DNA of 64,000 nucleotides from Prunella strophiata. Its lineage: Eukaryota; Chordata; Aves; Passeriformes; Prunellidae. The notes under the pieces were generated by a model, which did not search any database, was not told where the DNA came from, and worked only from the letters and a program-made list of their open reading frames with translations. A program made the translations under genes and the position numbers. The stretch covers positions 4,906,530 through 4,970,529 of the forward strand of contig JAZBQD010000019.1 in NCBI GenBank assembly GCA_036583965.1, given 5' to 3'. Shown here one piece after another: positions 50,401 to 62,732 of the stretch. Position 1 is the stretch's first letter. Every line of letters starts with the position of its first letter.

Positions 50401-53400
50401 GATTCCCCTGTGTGGCACAGTGGGAATGGGTCACAGGGAGAGCTTTGAGCAGCTCCCAGAAAAGGCTGCAGGCTGTACAGATCTGCCAGTGGAGAACCCT
50501 TCTGCTTGGTCTCCAGAAGATTTTTGTCACTCTGTCACTTGGCAGAACAGGGATTTTGGAACTGGATTTGTTCCTGGTTTCTGTCCCTTGGGCAAGGAGA
50601 ACGTGCAGAAGAACAGCAAAGCTTGGCTTATACTCATGAATTAAAAATCTTGGGATTATTTTAAATCTCCAGATGTGGAGTAGAATCTCTGCTCTAATTC
50701 TGCTCTCAATTCAAGTCTATTTTTTTTTTTTTTTAACCTCAACAACTACAGAAAAACTGTCTGGGTCTATTTTATCTGTAAACAATACCAGGACACCTGG
50801 TCCTGGCTGAGAGAGCCAGAGGTCTGATGCATGTGTTTGGGATACACTGAATTTTCTCTGGGGCCCTGTTACCTGCACAGGAATCAACAATTTCTCCTTC
50901 CAGGGGTGATGTAAGGACAATTTCTGCTGCTGTTGTGCAATGCTCTGAGGATGATAATGCTGGAAAAGGCTGCTTGCTCCAGCCCTGGAGAGATTTGTCA
51001 CTGTGCCTAAGCCCTTCTGGAGACAGATTTATCGTACAGCGTAAGAACGAGGAACAATATCACATCCAAAAAAGTTCTTCTCCCACCCTGGCTTGCAGCT
51101 TTCCCAGGCTTTCCCCTTGCCTTTCCCAGCACAGAGGACCACACACCCTTTGGTGCTGGTTCTTCCTTCCACATATCTGCAGCTCCTATCTCCACCCCTG
51201 GTGCTGCATGAGGCACTGCCTGCCCTCCAGGCTGCTGCAGAGGGGGCCAGCCCCTCCAGGCCCCAAATCCTGCACCCAAACTTGCCTTTTTGCACATTTT
51301 TTCCCCCAGATCAATCCCTTTCCCTGTGGGACAGGGGGTGGGAATGTGTGCCTTGACCCTGGAACAGATTTTGTGCATGGGAAGCTGCATGGGAGAAGTG
51401 CTGGGAGTGTGATGGGAGGGATGGGAGTGCTGGGAGTGCTCCCCACCATGGGCACCGTGTGTGCTGCCAGTGAGGATCCTTCTCATGATGGTTTGCTGGC
51501 AGAAAGCCACCACAAGCTCAGCTGGCCTCCACAGAGCTGTCTCCATGTGGGCATAAGGCAGGGACCTTGGCTGCACCAGTCTGAGGTGCTCATCCCCATC
51601 TCCTGCTGGAGAATTTTTTAGCCTTTTGCAAACTCGTGTGAGCTGGATAAAAACACAGGGCAGTGTCCTCTGGTTCCCACTGATTAAAAAGAGTTGCACA
51701 GTGGGAGGTGGAGAAAAGCTCCCCAAACCTGGCAGGGATGTGAGGAGAAAGGGTCTGCAGCACACAGCCACTGGAGGGCACAAGGAGCAAAGCTTAGACC
51801 CTTCTCCAAAAGGCCTCTGCAGGAGTAAGGATTTATGAATGGGCAGCCTTCTTTCTCAGAGCAGCTGAGCTTCTCCTGAGAGGTTTTATTTTTATATATT
51901 TTAAATTTTAATTTGTATATTTTTTTAAGTGGATGTGTTTTCTGTGCTCCCAGGCTGGCATCTGCAGTTGAAGGGACACCTCAATTCTTGCTGCCTGAAG
52001 GGGGACAGCCCCACCATGGCATTCCTGGCTAAATTTTCCTGGATTCTCTGGCCTTGGGTGGCTTTTTCAGTCCCTCTGGGCCACATTCTTACTCTGGAGC
52101 ATGGCAGGAGGAATGAGTTAAAATGCCTGCACCCTGTGGCAATAACTACCCAGGACAGATGGCCTCCTGAAAGTGGGAAATGCTTGGGTTTCAAAGCTCA
52201 TTTTAACACACCCACAAAGGCAAAGGAAGAAGAATTTGCCCTGTTTTGCTCCAAGAGCCACTGCCTGGCTCTGTGCTTGCTGTTTACACTCAGAGGCCAT
52301 GGGATGTCTCTCTTGCCCTTCCTGAAATGTCTAAAAAAGCATCTTTGGTTACTCTATGTTACAATGGGATATCAGCAGCCTGTTCCAGAGCTGAGTTGTG
52401 TTATTTGTCACAACAGGGAGCAGTGGGAAGAAGTTGAAGAAACCCTCCATTCCAGACACCAGGAACTGGCAGGGAAGGACTAATGAGAGGCTGTGCAAAA
52501 TCACTATTGCACCCCAAGGCAGGACCATCACACCCCTAAACCAGCCCTGACAGTTCCTACATTAGACTGGGAATGGGGTCAATGATCTTCTAGGATGGTT
52601 CTAATGAGTTCTTCTAGGAAGGGCTGGGAAAAAAAAAAAAGAGAGAGAGAATAGAATGATGCCTGGGAAACTGGGAAATAATAATCAAAGTTAATGCTCA
52701 GTGAGAGGGGAAAAACAGAGATGTGAAGAGATCTCTGCCTGGGAGCATCCAGCTGCTTTCTCTGCCTGGTTCTGGTGCTGTCTTGTGACAGCAATAGGAT
52801 TCTGGCTTGTACAAGGACCTCTGTGTCCTATGATACCCCTGCTACCCTTCTTTGATTTCAGTCAGGTCTTGCTCCTGCTGCCTCAGAAACATTTACTGCC
52901 AGTGAGCATAGGAGGTGAGAAGTCAGCCTTGAGACTAAAACTGGAAAATAATTTGTGGAGGGAAAGAAAGTACATGTTTGGCCAGGTCTACATGCCAGGG
53001 CTTGAACCAGCAGAATTGCTTTGGCAAGAAGCATAGTTCTGTTTGACTGAGATAGTTATGAATCCAACTTCAAGGCTGACTGCATCTTTATGACCTGAAA
53101 TTGCTTTACAGCTGTAATTTATTCTCCCTTTCATACAGGAATAACTCTGGCAAGGGCTGGTCATGCTGTAAGTAACACCCAGAGGGTGAGCAAAAAACAA
53201 TTATTCAGTCTGACAAAACAGGAGCTTGAGGGGCTCACAGTAACCTGCCATGAGACAAATTCAGCACTGCCAGAGTGAGGGACTTGGTGCACTAAAGCCA
53301 AGGACTGCCTTGGGGGGTCCTGTGGGGGCTGGAGCAAGTTCAGCATTTGGGCAGGTTCATGGATTTTGATGTACAGACCCCATCTGCTGCATGGGCAGCC

Positions 53401-53770
53401 TTGTGCCAGGCTGGCAGGGGGCTTGGCAGAGCTGCCTGATCCTTGCACTGCTGGGGAGCACGTTAGGCATGGTCAGAGATGGTGTTGGGCTGGACTGACT
53501 TTTGGTGTGACCATAAACACACCTGGGATGTTTCACCTCTGTGTGACTGTGTCTACCCCAGCTCTTCAGGGTTGGGTTTCCATGCATTTTTGGCACACAG
53601 AAGGCCTGTGACACACAGATCAACCCTTTGAAAGTCAGAGACTTCACTCAGAAGTGGCCTGCAGGCCAGACAGCACATCTGAAAAACCATGCCCAGATCT
53701 GACACCCTTTTGTTTTTCATCTGGTTGAAGGTTGAGACACTACTCACCCTTGGAAAGCAACAGCACCACA
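47436..53770. other. Intergenic, downstream of the channel gene
   Basis: Several short purine or A/T runs (about 48357-48410, 49956-49975, 50720-50737, 52629-52650). Overlapping open frames of 228 codons (plus) and 258 codons (minus) at 50935-51783 share the same DNA and show no family features. No K2P-like pore motif (GYG/GFG in context) was found here or further left. Confidence 0.55.
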
Positions 53771-53818
53771 GAATCATTGCTAAATGGCTTCATAGAATCA
53801 TTGCTAAATGGCTTCATA
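53771..53818. repeat. 24-bp tandem duplication
   Basis: GAATCATTGCTAAATGGCTTCATA occurs twice in exact tandem, about 0.2 kb beyond the distal poly(A) signal of the channel gene. Confidence 0.9.
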
Positions 53819-54001
53819 GTTCCTATGGAATCAAAGCATGGCAGCAAGGACTCCTCCCTTCAAATTGGTCTCTGCTCTTATGAAAAACTTACAGAAAAAA
53901 ATTATTGTAAAAATTGAATTAAAGACATGGGTTGATGCGTTTTCTATAAACACCATCAGAAAGGTTTTTTCAGAGACACAGGGATAAAAGTTGAAATTGC
54001 C

Positions 54002-54007
54002 TTTATT
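54002..54007 (-). terminator. Candidate polyadenylation signal AATAAA, distal
   Basis: A second minus-strand AATAAA lies about 560 bp past the stop codon. Use of this site would give a 3' UTR of about 0.58 kb. Either site, or both as alternative ends, is plausible. Confidence 0.4.
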
Positions 54008-54421
54008 CATCTTAGTGTAAAAGAGGAAGAGGTAGAATCAATCATTTCTAACATGCTAACCTTTTCATAACCCTGTCCATTAGATGCTTCTAGTGTCTCT
54101 GAACTGAGCTCAGGTCTTGTCATTTAAACATGTCTTTCAGACCATAACACCTTATCCAATATGATGGCTCAAGTCAGGCATCTATTAAGTTATATACCCT
54201 CATTTCTTCTTCCAAAAGTGCTGTGCAATGCCAGAAAAGCTTGTGTATGTCAGTTCCTGGAAGAGACATGACTTTCTTGCAAGCTGCAAAATCCAAACAG
54301 AACCAGCAAGCTCTTCCATGCCCCTCCTCTGCATTTTTGTGAAAGCACCTTAAAAACACCTTGCAAAGCAAGTGCACTTCTCAGGCTGTTAGCACAACCT
54401 AGCTGCAAACTGAGGAGCTAA

Positions 54422-54427
54422 TTTATT
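54422..54427 (-). terminator. Candidate polyadenylation signal AATAAA, proximal
   Basis: The minus strand reads AATAAA 137 bp past the channel gene's TGA. Its spacing fits a short 3' UTR. No transcript evidence is available here. Confidence 0.4.
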
Positions 54428-54563
54428 ACCATTAATATTCAGGCTTTTTGTAAGTCTTGAGTTCTAAAAGGTCATATCTCAGCAAAAGGTAGGAGAAATT
54501 TTATTTCTACCAGAATTTCTTTAGAATAATTAACTAGCAATTCTCCAATGAAGAATCCAATTC

Positions 54564-54916
54564 TCAACACGTTATGGTAATGGTTTTGCTATTAGAAATC
54601 ACTTTTTTCTCATTTTTTGTGTGTTCAGAATCTGCTGTTAATGACTCCATTTTCATTTCATCCCCTCCAGCACGTGGTGGTTGTGGTTCTTCTTCTGGAA
54701 TAAACTGAACAGGCCAGCATCTTCTTTGCTGGCTTCCTACAGTGTCCTTACTCACCTTTCCAATTTGCTGGAGATCCTTGACAATTATTTTTTCAGTATC
54801 TTCAAGTACTGTTGTCAATAGATTAAACAGCAGAGCAATCCAGGCAAGGCCAAAAAGAATCCAAATGGCCACAAGCACTCGGTAGTAGGAAAAGTATTTC
54901 CTGCCAGACTGTTTGC
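54564..54916 (-). CDS. KCNK16: KCNK16-like exon 5: M4 and cytoplasmic tail, with stop codon
   Basis: The acceptor is TTATCTTCAG at 54917 and coding ends with TGA at 54566-54564. The exon gives KQSGRKYFSYYR, then the M4 helix VLVAIWILFGLAWIALLFNL, then a hydrophilic tail of about 75 residues ending ISNSKTITITC. The Arg just before VLVAIW sits where TALK-1 has the basic residue that senses extracellular pH. The tail has acidic and Ser/Thr-rich stretches and a PEEEPQPPR segment. It shows no similarity that I recognise to the mammalian TALK tails, which are themselves poorly conserved. Confidence 0.92.
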
Positions 54917-57900
54917 CTGAAGATAAGGGGGGAGAAAGAAGGAGAAAATTAAAAAGTTAAAATTGCCTTGCCAGTGTAAAGTGGAACAGCTTAATGAATT
55001 CATCATGTATGTTTTATACTGAGTACTTTAAGGTGACTTTTTTTTGCTGTAATGGAGACTCTCAGCTCCATAGCATTAGGTTAAGGCTGGGCAATTCTCT
55101 TATTATTGCACTGATATATGCAATAAACATGATACAAATATGCTGGCCTGTCAAATGGCACACTGGAATTGAAGTGGACCATTCTGTGATTCTATGGTTC
55201 TGTGATTGAGGTGAATTACCATCAGAGCAAATTATTATTTTTCCCCCTTACTCCATATCAATCCCAGTACAACTGCTGCACGTACAGGTAATGAAATAAT
55301 GTGGGAAGTAGTGTTAAATTGTATTATCTTGGAATCACACCCTAACTCCCAAAGCACAGAAAGCACAGCACAGTGGGCCACTATAACCACACAACCATTA
55401 TTATCTGGGTAATTGTAATTCCCTGTATTTCTATAGAGTGTGATTATAACTTAATAAATATTTCCTTTAAATTACAGGTACCTTTGATCATACACAGAGA
55501 GTAGCTGCAATTCCTACCTCACTTTTGAATGGCTTTAGGAGCTTCCTCCATTTCAAAAACTACATGACTGATGAGAATTTACTGACACATGCCAAGAGCA
55601 GAAGCTTCTATGTTGGAAACCAGTGGACCAAAGCTTATTTCATGCAGCCTGATCCTCTTAGCATCAGCCAGGACTTCACACCTGCTGTTCTGCATGGATC
55701 ATTTTGTTTGACCCCCAATGCACAGAGAGCATTTGCTTGGCCCCACACAATATTATCATCATGGTACAGGTGATGTGGCCCTGGCATCACAAGGAACACT
55801 TGGTGACATTGCTTAGGGAGTGCTGCAAGTCACTGCCAGAGGTGACCTGACATAGTGGATAACACAGCAATGTGCATGGACAGGGAGACCACCACAAACC
55901 CCGTGGTGAACCTGCCCAGAAGGAGCCTGGGTGCTGGCAGCTCTTTTCAAGTCCTGCAGTGCTCTGTACTGCACAGATTAATGGGCAAGATTTTTGGTCT
56001 TTGTTAGCCAAGAGCTCTGGAAATGGGGCAGCAGTGGGCAGGTTTGTCCTCATGCACAGGTATCCAACAGCTGTTTCTTTTTCTGCTGCTGGCTTTGAGG
56101 TGGCAAAGGGATTCTCAGCCTTGTTGTGCTCTTATCTGGAGTTCATGGTAGCAAAGCCACAAGTAATATCTTTGTGCTGTTAATCCAAAACTGGACTTGA
56201 GCAGGGAATATTCAGTTAACAACCCCCAGGGAGTTTCACCCTAGAGGTATCACCTAGATGTACACTTATTGCCAACAATTAAACCCAGGCTGAGCCATCC
56301 TCCCAGCATGTCTGCCTTCCCCAAACAGGCTCAGATACAAACCAGTGTTGAATTACTAAAATGCAAATCAACTCAAACCTGTTCCACTTGGCCAGTGCAA
56401 AACCATTTGTCATCTGTAAGCAATTCTCAGTGCATAATTCTCAGAGCAGTCATTGATTCTGCTTGTTTCATTGTGAAGATGTGAAGCATTAAACTTATCA
56501 ACATTTTATTATTGTTGTTAAGGCAAATTAAGGTAAATACTGGCACAGAAAAATATTTAATCTCCAGTTAAGTCATCCTAATGAAGGTGAAATCATAGAC
56601 CCATGAAGCCCATCTAATTGTTATTTTTAAATATTAATGTTATTGTTTTTAAATAACAATTAGAAAGTTAAAATACAATTAATTGTTTTTGTAAAGCAAT
56701 AAGGCTGTACAGAAGGAAAGTGCTATGGAAGTCATGGTTTTCAGGCTGTGACTTGCTGTCATTATTTTAAAACAAAGCTGTGATTTGGACAAGGAACGAC
56801 AATGCAACATTTTGATGCTCACTTTTTCTCCTGCATGTCACCAGCCCCTCCCCACCATTCTGTACAGCAGACTATTTCAAGGAATAGATTTAAAGAAATT
56901 ATGGTCAGCAGTGACACATCAGTGCCTGGAGAAGTTTGTGGGCTCCCTCTGCCAAAGTCATCAGCCTCATGTAAGAAATCCTTCCAACTCCCAGAGAGGC
57001 CCCAAGGCCTGTCTAGCACTTCTGCAAGGCTTGAGAGCCTAGGGTTTGTTGTGTGGTGGATGTCTGTCCCTCAGAAAGGTGTGTTTGTCCCCCAGACCCT
57101 CTGTGGGGACAGCACTGGTGCAAGTATTAGCTTCAGTTTTCTTTGCATATCCCTGCTGAGGAGAAGTTCAGGCTGGCAAGACGATGGCAGGACAGGTTGT
57201 TGTAGAGAAATCTTGGATTCTCCATGGAGTCCAGTTTCCTGCTTCTTCTGTGGACACTGATTTGGCTCCTGGTAATTATTTTGCAGCTCCTTTGGAAACT
57301 TTTTCCATGGAGAGTGTATTTTGTCCAGCAGATCCATGGAAATGTTTTGAGAAGCATTCCAGCATGCTTGAGTGCAGCTTAAACAGTGTTTCTTCAGGGG
57401 AAATCCTAAGCTCTGGCTTGGGAGGATAGAAAACCTCCAGAGATACTCAGGAGACTAAAAAGGCCACTTTTGCAGTGATGTATACATTTAAGCCCCACTT
57501 CTAATAGTGTGAGTACATTTCCCCAACTTCCCATGACTGGGATTTCCACCTCTTATTCTGTTGTGTGAAGTCATATATTCTGAAACATGATCACTTATTT
57601 CTTCACTCTGCACTGTGAAACATAACTCTGAGATGGCTAAAGCAGTGATACAAACCTTGTTTTGTATGACTGTCATAAACTGCTCCCTCTTGGTCATAAA
57701 AATTCCCTCACTCTTCCCTAACCAAAAGACTTGTCTTCTTTGCACCCCAAAGCACCTAATTTCCTTATATTTTGATATACTTTGATGACTTTGTGATTTT
57801 ATAAGCACATACAACCCCAGAGAAGTGAATATTTCCCCCCAGAACTGTACAAGGCAAAGACTAAGCAAAGACTTTTGACAGATTTGTCTCTACAGTACAT

Positions 57901-60900
57901 TCAGTCAGCCCAAGGGAATTACAGTCATTATCCTGGTGTTTTGATGTGTTTCCTCTCTGGAATCAGCCTTACCTACTACATAATCTCCAAAGCCAATGGT
58001 GCTGAGGGTGATAAATGCAAAGTAAATTCCTTCACTGTAGGACCAGCCCTCTGTTATCTGGAAGAAGACTGATGGCAAGCACAGAAAAACCAGGATCCCA
58101 GTTGCCAGGAAGAACAAAAGGGTCAGAAATTTGATCTTCTTCTGAAAAATAAGAATTATTTAATTATAATAAATTATAATCAATTATTCAATTATTCAAT
58201 TATAATCAATAATCAATTATTATCAATTATAATCAATTATTCAATTATAATCATGATTTGAAACACAAATTAGCTACATATAATGGTGGTTATTCAAAGT
58301 GGGTGGCTCTCTGGGATCAGGAGTACTGAAGGATTTCTACTGAGTGCTTTTCCTCTGGAAATACCTTAGTCTTGCTTAGAAGCAGGGGGAAGCCAGGAGT
58401 TATGGGTGTTGCATGTCCACAGTGGCCCTGGAAGATGTGGTCTTTTACCTGATTGTATCAATGACTGTGACTATTGGAAAAATTCCTATCTAATTACATT
58501 TACCAGAGTCAAACCATTACCACTTATCACCACTCAACTTCATTTTTAATTTTTAGGTATTTAGGGTTGGGACCTAAATTCAGATTTGCCTGGGAAAAGA
58601 GACTTTTTCTATAAAAAATAATTGCACCATTTCTGACAGTACTATCTCCAAGAGTCCTTGATTATTGACTTTATTTCTCATTGCATCAATGCCACAACTT
58701 GGCTCTTACCCAGTGGATACCTCACTACAAAAAAACCCCCAAAAAACCAAAAGAAAACTAATGACTTCTTGATAAAGAAGAGCCTGGACAGTGACTTTTA
58801 AACCATTCTACTTCCCTGCAGTCATGAAGGAGCTTTGACTTAGAGAAGAAGACTTGTTATATATAGAGATTTATCAGCCAGACACACATAGTTTCTATGC
58901 ATAGAATTTTCCAAAACCAGATTGACTGGAAATTAATGGTAGCTGCTGGATAACTTTTCATGTCTTCATGTATTGTGTTCATGCTTGAGTCTGTATCTGA
59001 TTGAGCCTTATCTTCTGTTTAAGTTTGCCATATATGACAAGAAATTCAGCAATCTGAACAGGGTTATCTGTAGCAATCATATCTTGTCCTGAAGGAGAAT
59101 TACAGTAGGAGACACAGAAAAGATATTCTCACTTCCTCAGCAGTGCTGAGAGAAGGGGAGGAGCTGAAAATAAATTGGGGCATAAACCAGACAAAAGACA
59201 TCCTGTCTGTAGCTTGTTACAGGTGTCTCCTCATCCTTCAGCAACCAGGCTCAAATGGACAACTTCAGCCTGATGCTTCCTTTCTGTCCAAGTTAAGGGT
59301 GGAGGGAGACTAAAGGGCTGGGTAATCAGTTAGGAGGGGTAACACACTGTGCATTCAGTCCAAATCCACTGAAACCTCTACACCTCACCTAATTTTTACA
59401 GCTTTGCACAGCACACCTCCTTTTTGCTGCCTCAAGGTGATGTTTAATCACCCTTACTGGTTTTAAAGGGATGCATGCACTTCCCTAGAGTGTTGGCTCC
59501 TGAGATAAGTGTCTCAAGAAGTGGGGTGGGATGCCCACTCTCTCCACTGATTGCTGAAGGGGGCTGGATTTCTGCCATCTAGATGGGAAGACAAAATACA
59601 TCCCTTTGTCTGAATATCTCCTGTATGGCTGACATGTCTGTATAACTCTGCAAGTGAAGAATGCCTCTTTTCCTGCCCTAGAACATCTAACCCAGCACAA
59701 GAGCAAATACAATTGAGGATAAGGCAGCATAAAACTTGAGAAAAGCACTAGAAATGAGCATATAATTGTGCCTGAGTAGGTAAAACCAATTACCTTTCTC
59801 ATTCCTTTCTCGTACAGGAATTTCCCCAGCTTTTTACAGAGCAGTGAGAGCATCTTACCAACACGGTGCAGAAAAACAATGTTCAGAGGGATTCCAAAAA
59901 GAGCAAAAAACACACAAAAGATCTGTCCCCCAGCAGTTTTAGGATGTAATGTGCCATAGCCTATAAAAAAACAGATGGGTCAGAGGAGATATTCCAAAGA
60001 ACTGCAGTAATTCACAGCCATAGTCACCCTTACTCCAATTCAGCTTGCCTTTGACCCTAAAAGGTGTGGCTAGTGTTTCTCAGCCTAAATGCACTATTTG
60101 CACTATTTTTCCTCTGAAACAGGCAGTAAGCAGATGAAGTGGTTCACCCTGCATGTCTGGGGGAAAGCAGAAGCACTGTGTGTTCCCAACACAGCCTTAG
60201 TGGGAACAAAAACACAATCAAGAAGTAATTATGGGAAACATGCTCTGTCCTGTGACAAATACATGGAAAGTCAGAAAATAGAAGTCTGAGGATCTGGAAG
60301 ACATCAGAGCTGGAGTCCCAGGCTGTCAGGATCACATGCAGCCATCTCCAGCTTCTTGTTGATGTGCCTGTGTGTTAGTGACCTCCCTGGCTCCATCCCA
60401 GAGAGTTGCTATGTCCAGATACTGACTCCAGTCCCAAGGCAGTGCAGTTTGCATTAGAATAGATGGTGCTAATTAGTCCAGACCTTGCTGGTGGCTGATT
60501 TATTCATGCCAGAGAGACATTTACCTTAAGGTCCTACTAAGTGAGGATTTATCTAAGTAGATAAAACATGTCCCAGACATGTCCTTTAGTCTCAAGACTC
60601 TTGGATCCTATGAGGTCCATCCCTGAGTGCAATACTGAACTTTGTGTATGTCCTTATGCTGTCAGTGACCCTGGGAAACTGCATTTTCCATGCACAGTTC
60701 ATGTCAGGGCATCCATTACTTGGAAAATGCAATGTTTTCTTTGGGGGAAAAGACAAAACAACTGAGTGCTTTTTGGGCTACTAGATTCCCAAATGCATGA
60801 GCTGTCTTGTGCTCCCTGTTGCAGAAATATTCCAATTTCAATGATGGGTCAGAACCCTCCCCTCCTACAGCAGGAGATCTCCCTGTGGGCTCAGGCAGCA

Positions 60901-62700
60901 CTTACACAGCTCCCATGATGCTGGGACACCACTGGGGCCCTTGGGACATGTCACACCCCCAGATCAGATGTGCTTAGGGTCTGGTGGGAGTGAGGCCTCA
61001 GCACCACTCTGTAAAAACACAGATTTGACTTCCATTGCATGACTGTGGAGCAGGTGCCAACAGTGTGGATTTTATCCCTAAGTTTGGCAGGCCTGCACTT
61101 TTTGGGATGTACATTTGAAAGAAAAGATGAAGCAGGTGGGGGTAGGCAGGCCCTGAAAAGGTCAGAACAGCTTGAGGCAGCAGTGTAAAATTCTCAGCAT
61201 TTGCCTTTACCCCTTCCCATTTTTTTCCTCCTGGCATGTTACTAATTGAATATGTGAATTAACAGCTCAAAACAGGTTATGTATGCCCAAGCCCTAAGCA
61301 GGATTCACTTCTTTCCTTACATTCTTTATGTTTTACAACACTCTCAGATTTAAAGCCTGGAATAAACCCCAGGAAAGTGAAGTTTATCTCCCACCCACAA
61401 ATATCAGCAGAGTGAACATTATAACAGATGATTTGAAAAGAAGAAACAAGTGAGAAATAATAGGAAAGGCCACTGATATTCGACAAGACAAAATAAAGCA
61501 TGAAGAGCTGTGGAGTGGGAAGGTCTTAGGACAAAGTCCATGCCTGCTTCCCACCCATGACAACAAAGGGCAGGAGTTTTTATCCTGGAAAGTGTTATTT
61601 ATTCATGTCCCAATAACCAGACATAATAAGCATCACTCACACACAAGCACACATAAGTGGAAAGCATTAGACCTACCTATTGTGGAGACAACTGTGCCTG
61701 CAAAGAAGAAGGAGTTGCTGAAATCCCAGTTGCTCTCTTCAAACTGTGACTCATTTCCAACAGGGTATACTCCATTCTGAATGGCTTCAATCAGGTCCTG
61801 GGAAAGAAATCAAAGTTTGGTGTCATCATGACTGCTTTTTTCAAGTGCTTGCTGCAAAAATATTATATTTTAAAATATACAGGTTTATATAATATAATAT
61901 AATTATATTGTATTATAAAATATACAGGTTTAGCCAACTGCTGCTCCTCTCCTGCAAGTATCACTCACCTCACTTCAGAGATTGTCTGACACTATTCACA
62001 CCTTCACCTCCAAGGCTGGGAAACCATTATCCAGTGGGTTTGGGAGTTCAGCTTCTGCCCTGTTTGTGCTGACTGCTCTAGAGGGTGTTTGGAGAGAAAT
62101 GGCTTCTTTCAGTGTGACCAAGGACCTTGTTTCTTTCAGGAAACAAGGAAGATCACAATCCTGTGTGTGACTGGGATGTGGACAGAGCACTGGTTTAAGA
62201 GATGGGGGTGGCTGATTGTTGGATTTGGACTTGCACTTGAGATGGCAGTGCTGGATCCAAGGTCTGATCACCCACCTGTAGGAGCAGTGGCTCTGATCCC
62301 TCCCAGCAGTGCATCAGAGAGCTGTGCCAGGGTACACATGAGATACACTGAGAATTTCATTTCAAGTCTGCATTTTGATTAGTGTCACAGAATTAAATTC
62401 AGAGAAAGTCCATTGATTTGCAAAGCCTGACATACACATACTCCAAACAGTATGCATGAATACACATAGATAAACTTCTACTATTTACACACATGTTTGC
62501 AAAGTTGCCTTTGAAAGAAGGTTAGAGGAACATCTGTCAGAGATGGTTTGGGTTGAGTGGAGACTGCCCTGCCACACAAGGCTTGACAAAATAGTTCTTC
62601 CACACCTCTCCAGTGCTATCATTTATCACTTTATGCATTTTCAGACTCTTCCTTAGTTTTAATTCGAAATGCTGGTGTTTTTTTTAACTCTCTCTCTTTC

Positions 62701-62732
<32 letters not shown>

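Larger units (their letters stand above)
54917..57972 (-). other. KCNK16: KCNK16-like intron 4
   Basis: The largest intron, about 3.06 kb, splitting the Gly after the second filter (phase 1). It holds a short CR1 3' tail (55165-55207) and an AT-rich hairpin (56614-56663). A 126-codon open frame at 57488-57868 has no family similarity that I recognise and is not supported as an exon. Confidence 0.8.

Noticed and set aside
52568..52618. Possible CR1 3' end (GGGTCAATGATCTTCTAGG...)
   Set aside because: Only a weak resemblance without the terminal octamers or further upstream CR1 sequence.
57488..57868. 126-codon minus-strand open frame in intron 4
   Set aside because: It has no K2P similarity, and exon 4 to exon 5 already join perfectly across it.
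61798..61851. Cryptic acceptor TATTTTTGCAG that would extend exon 2 by 54 bp in phase
   Set aside because: The extension is in frame by length but reads into a TGA after 13 codons, so it cannot be a normal coding variant.
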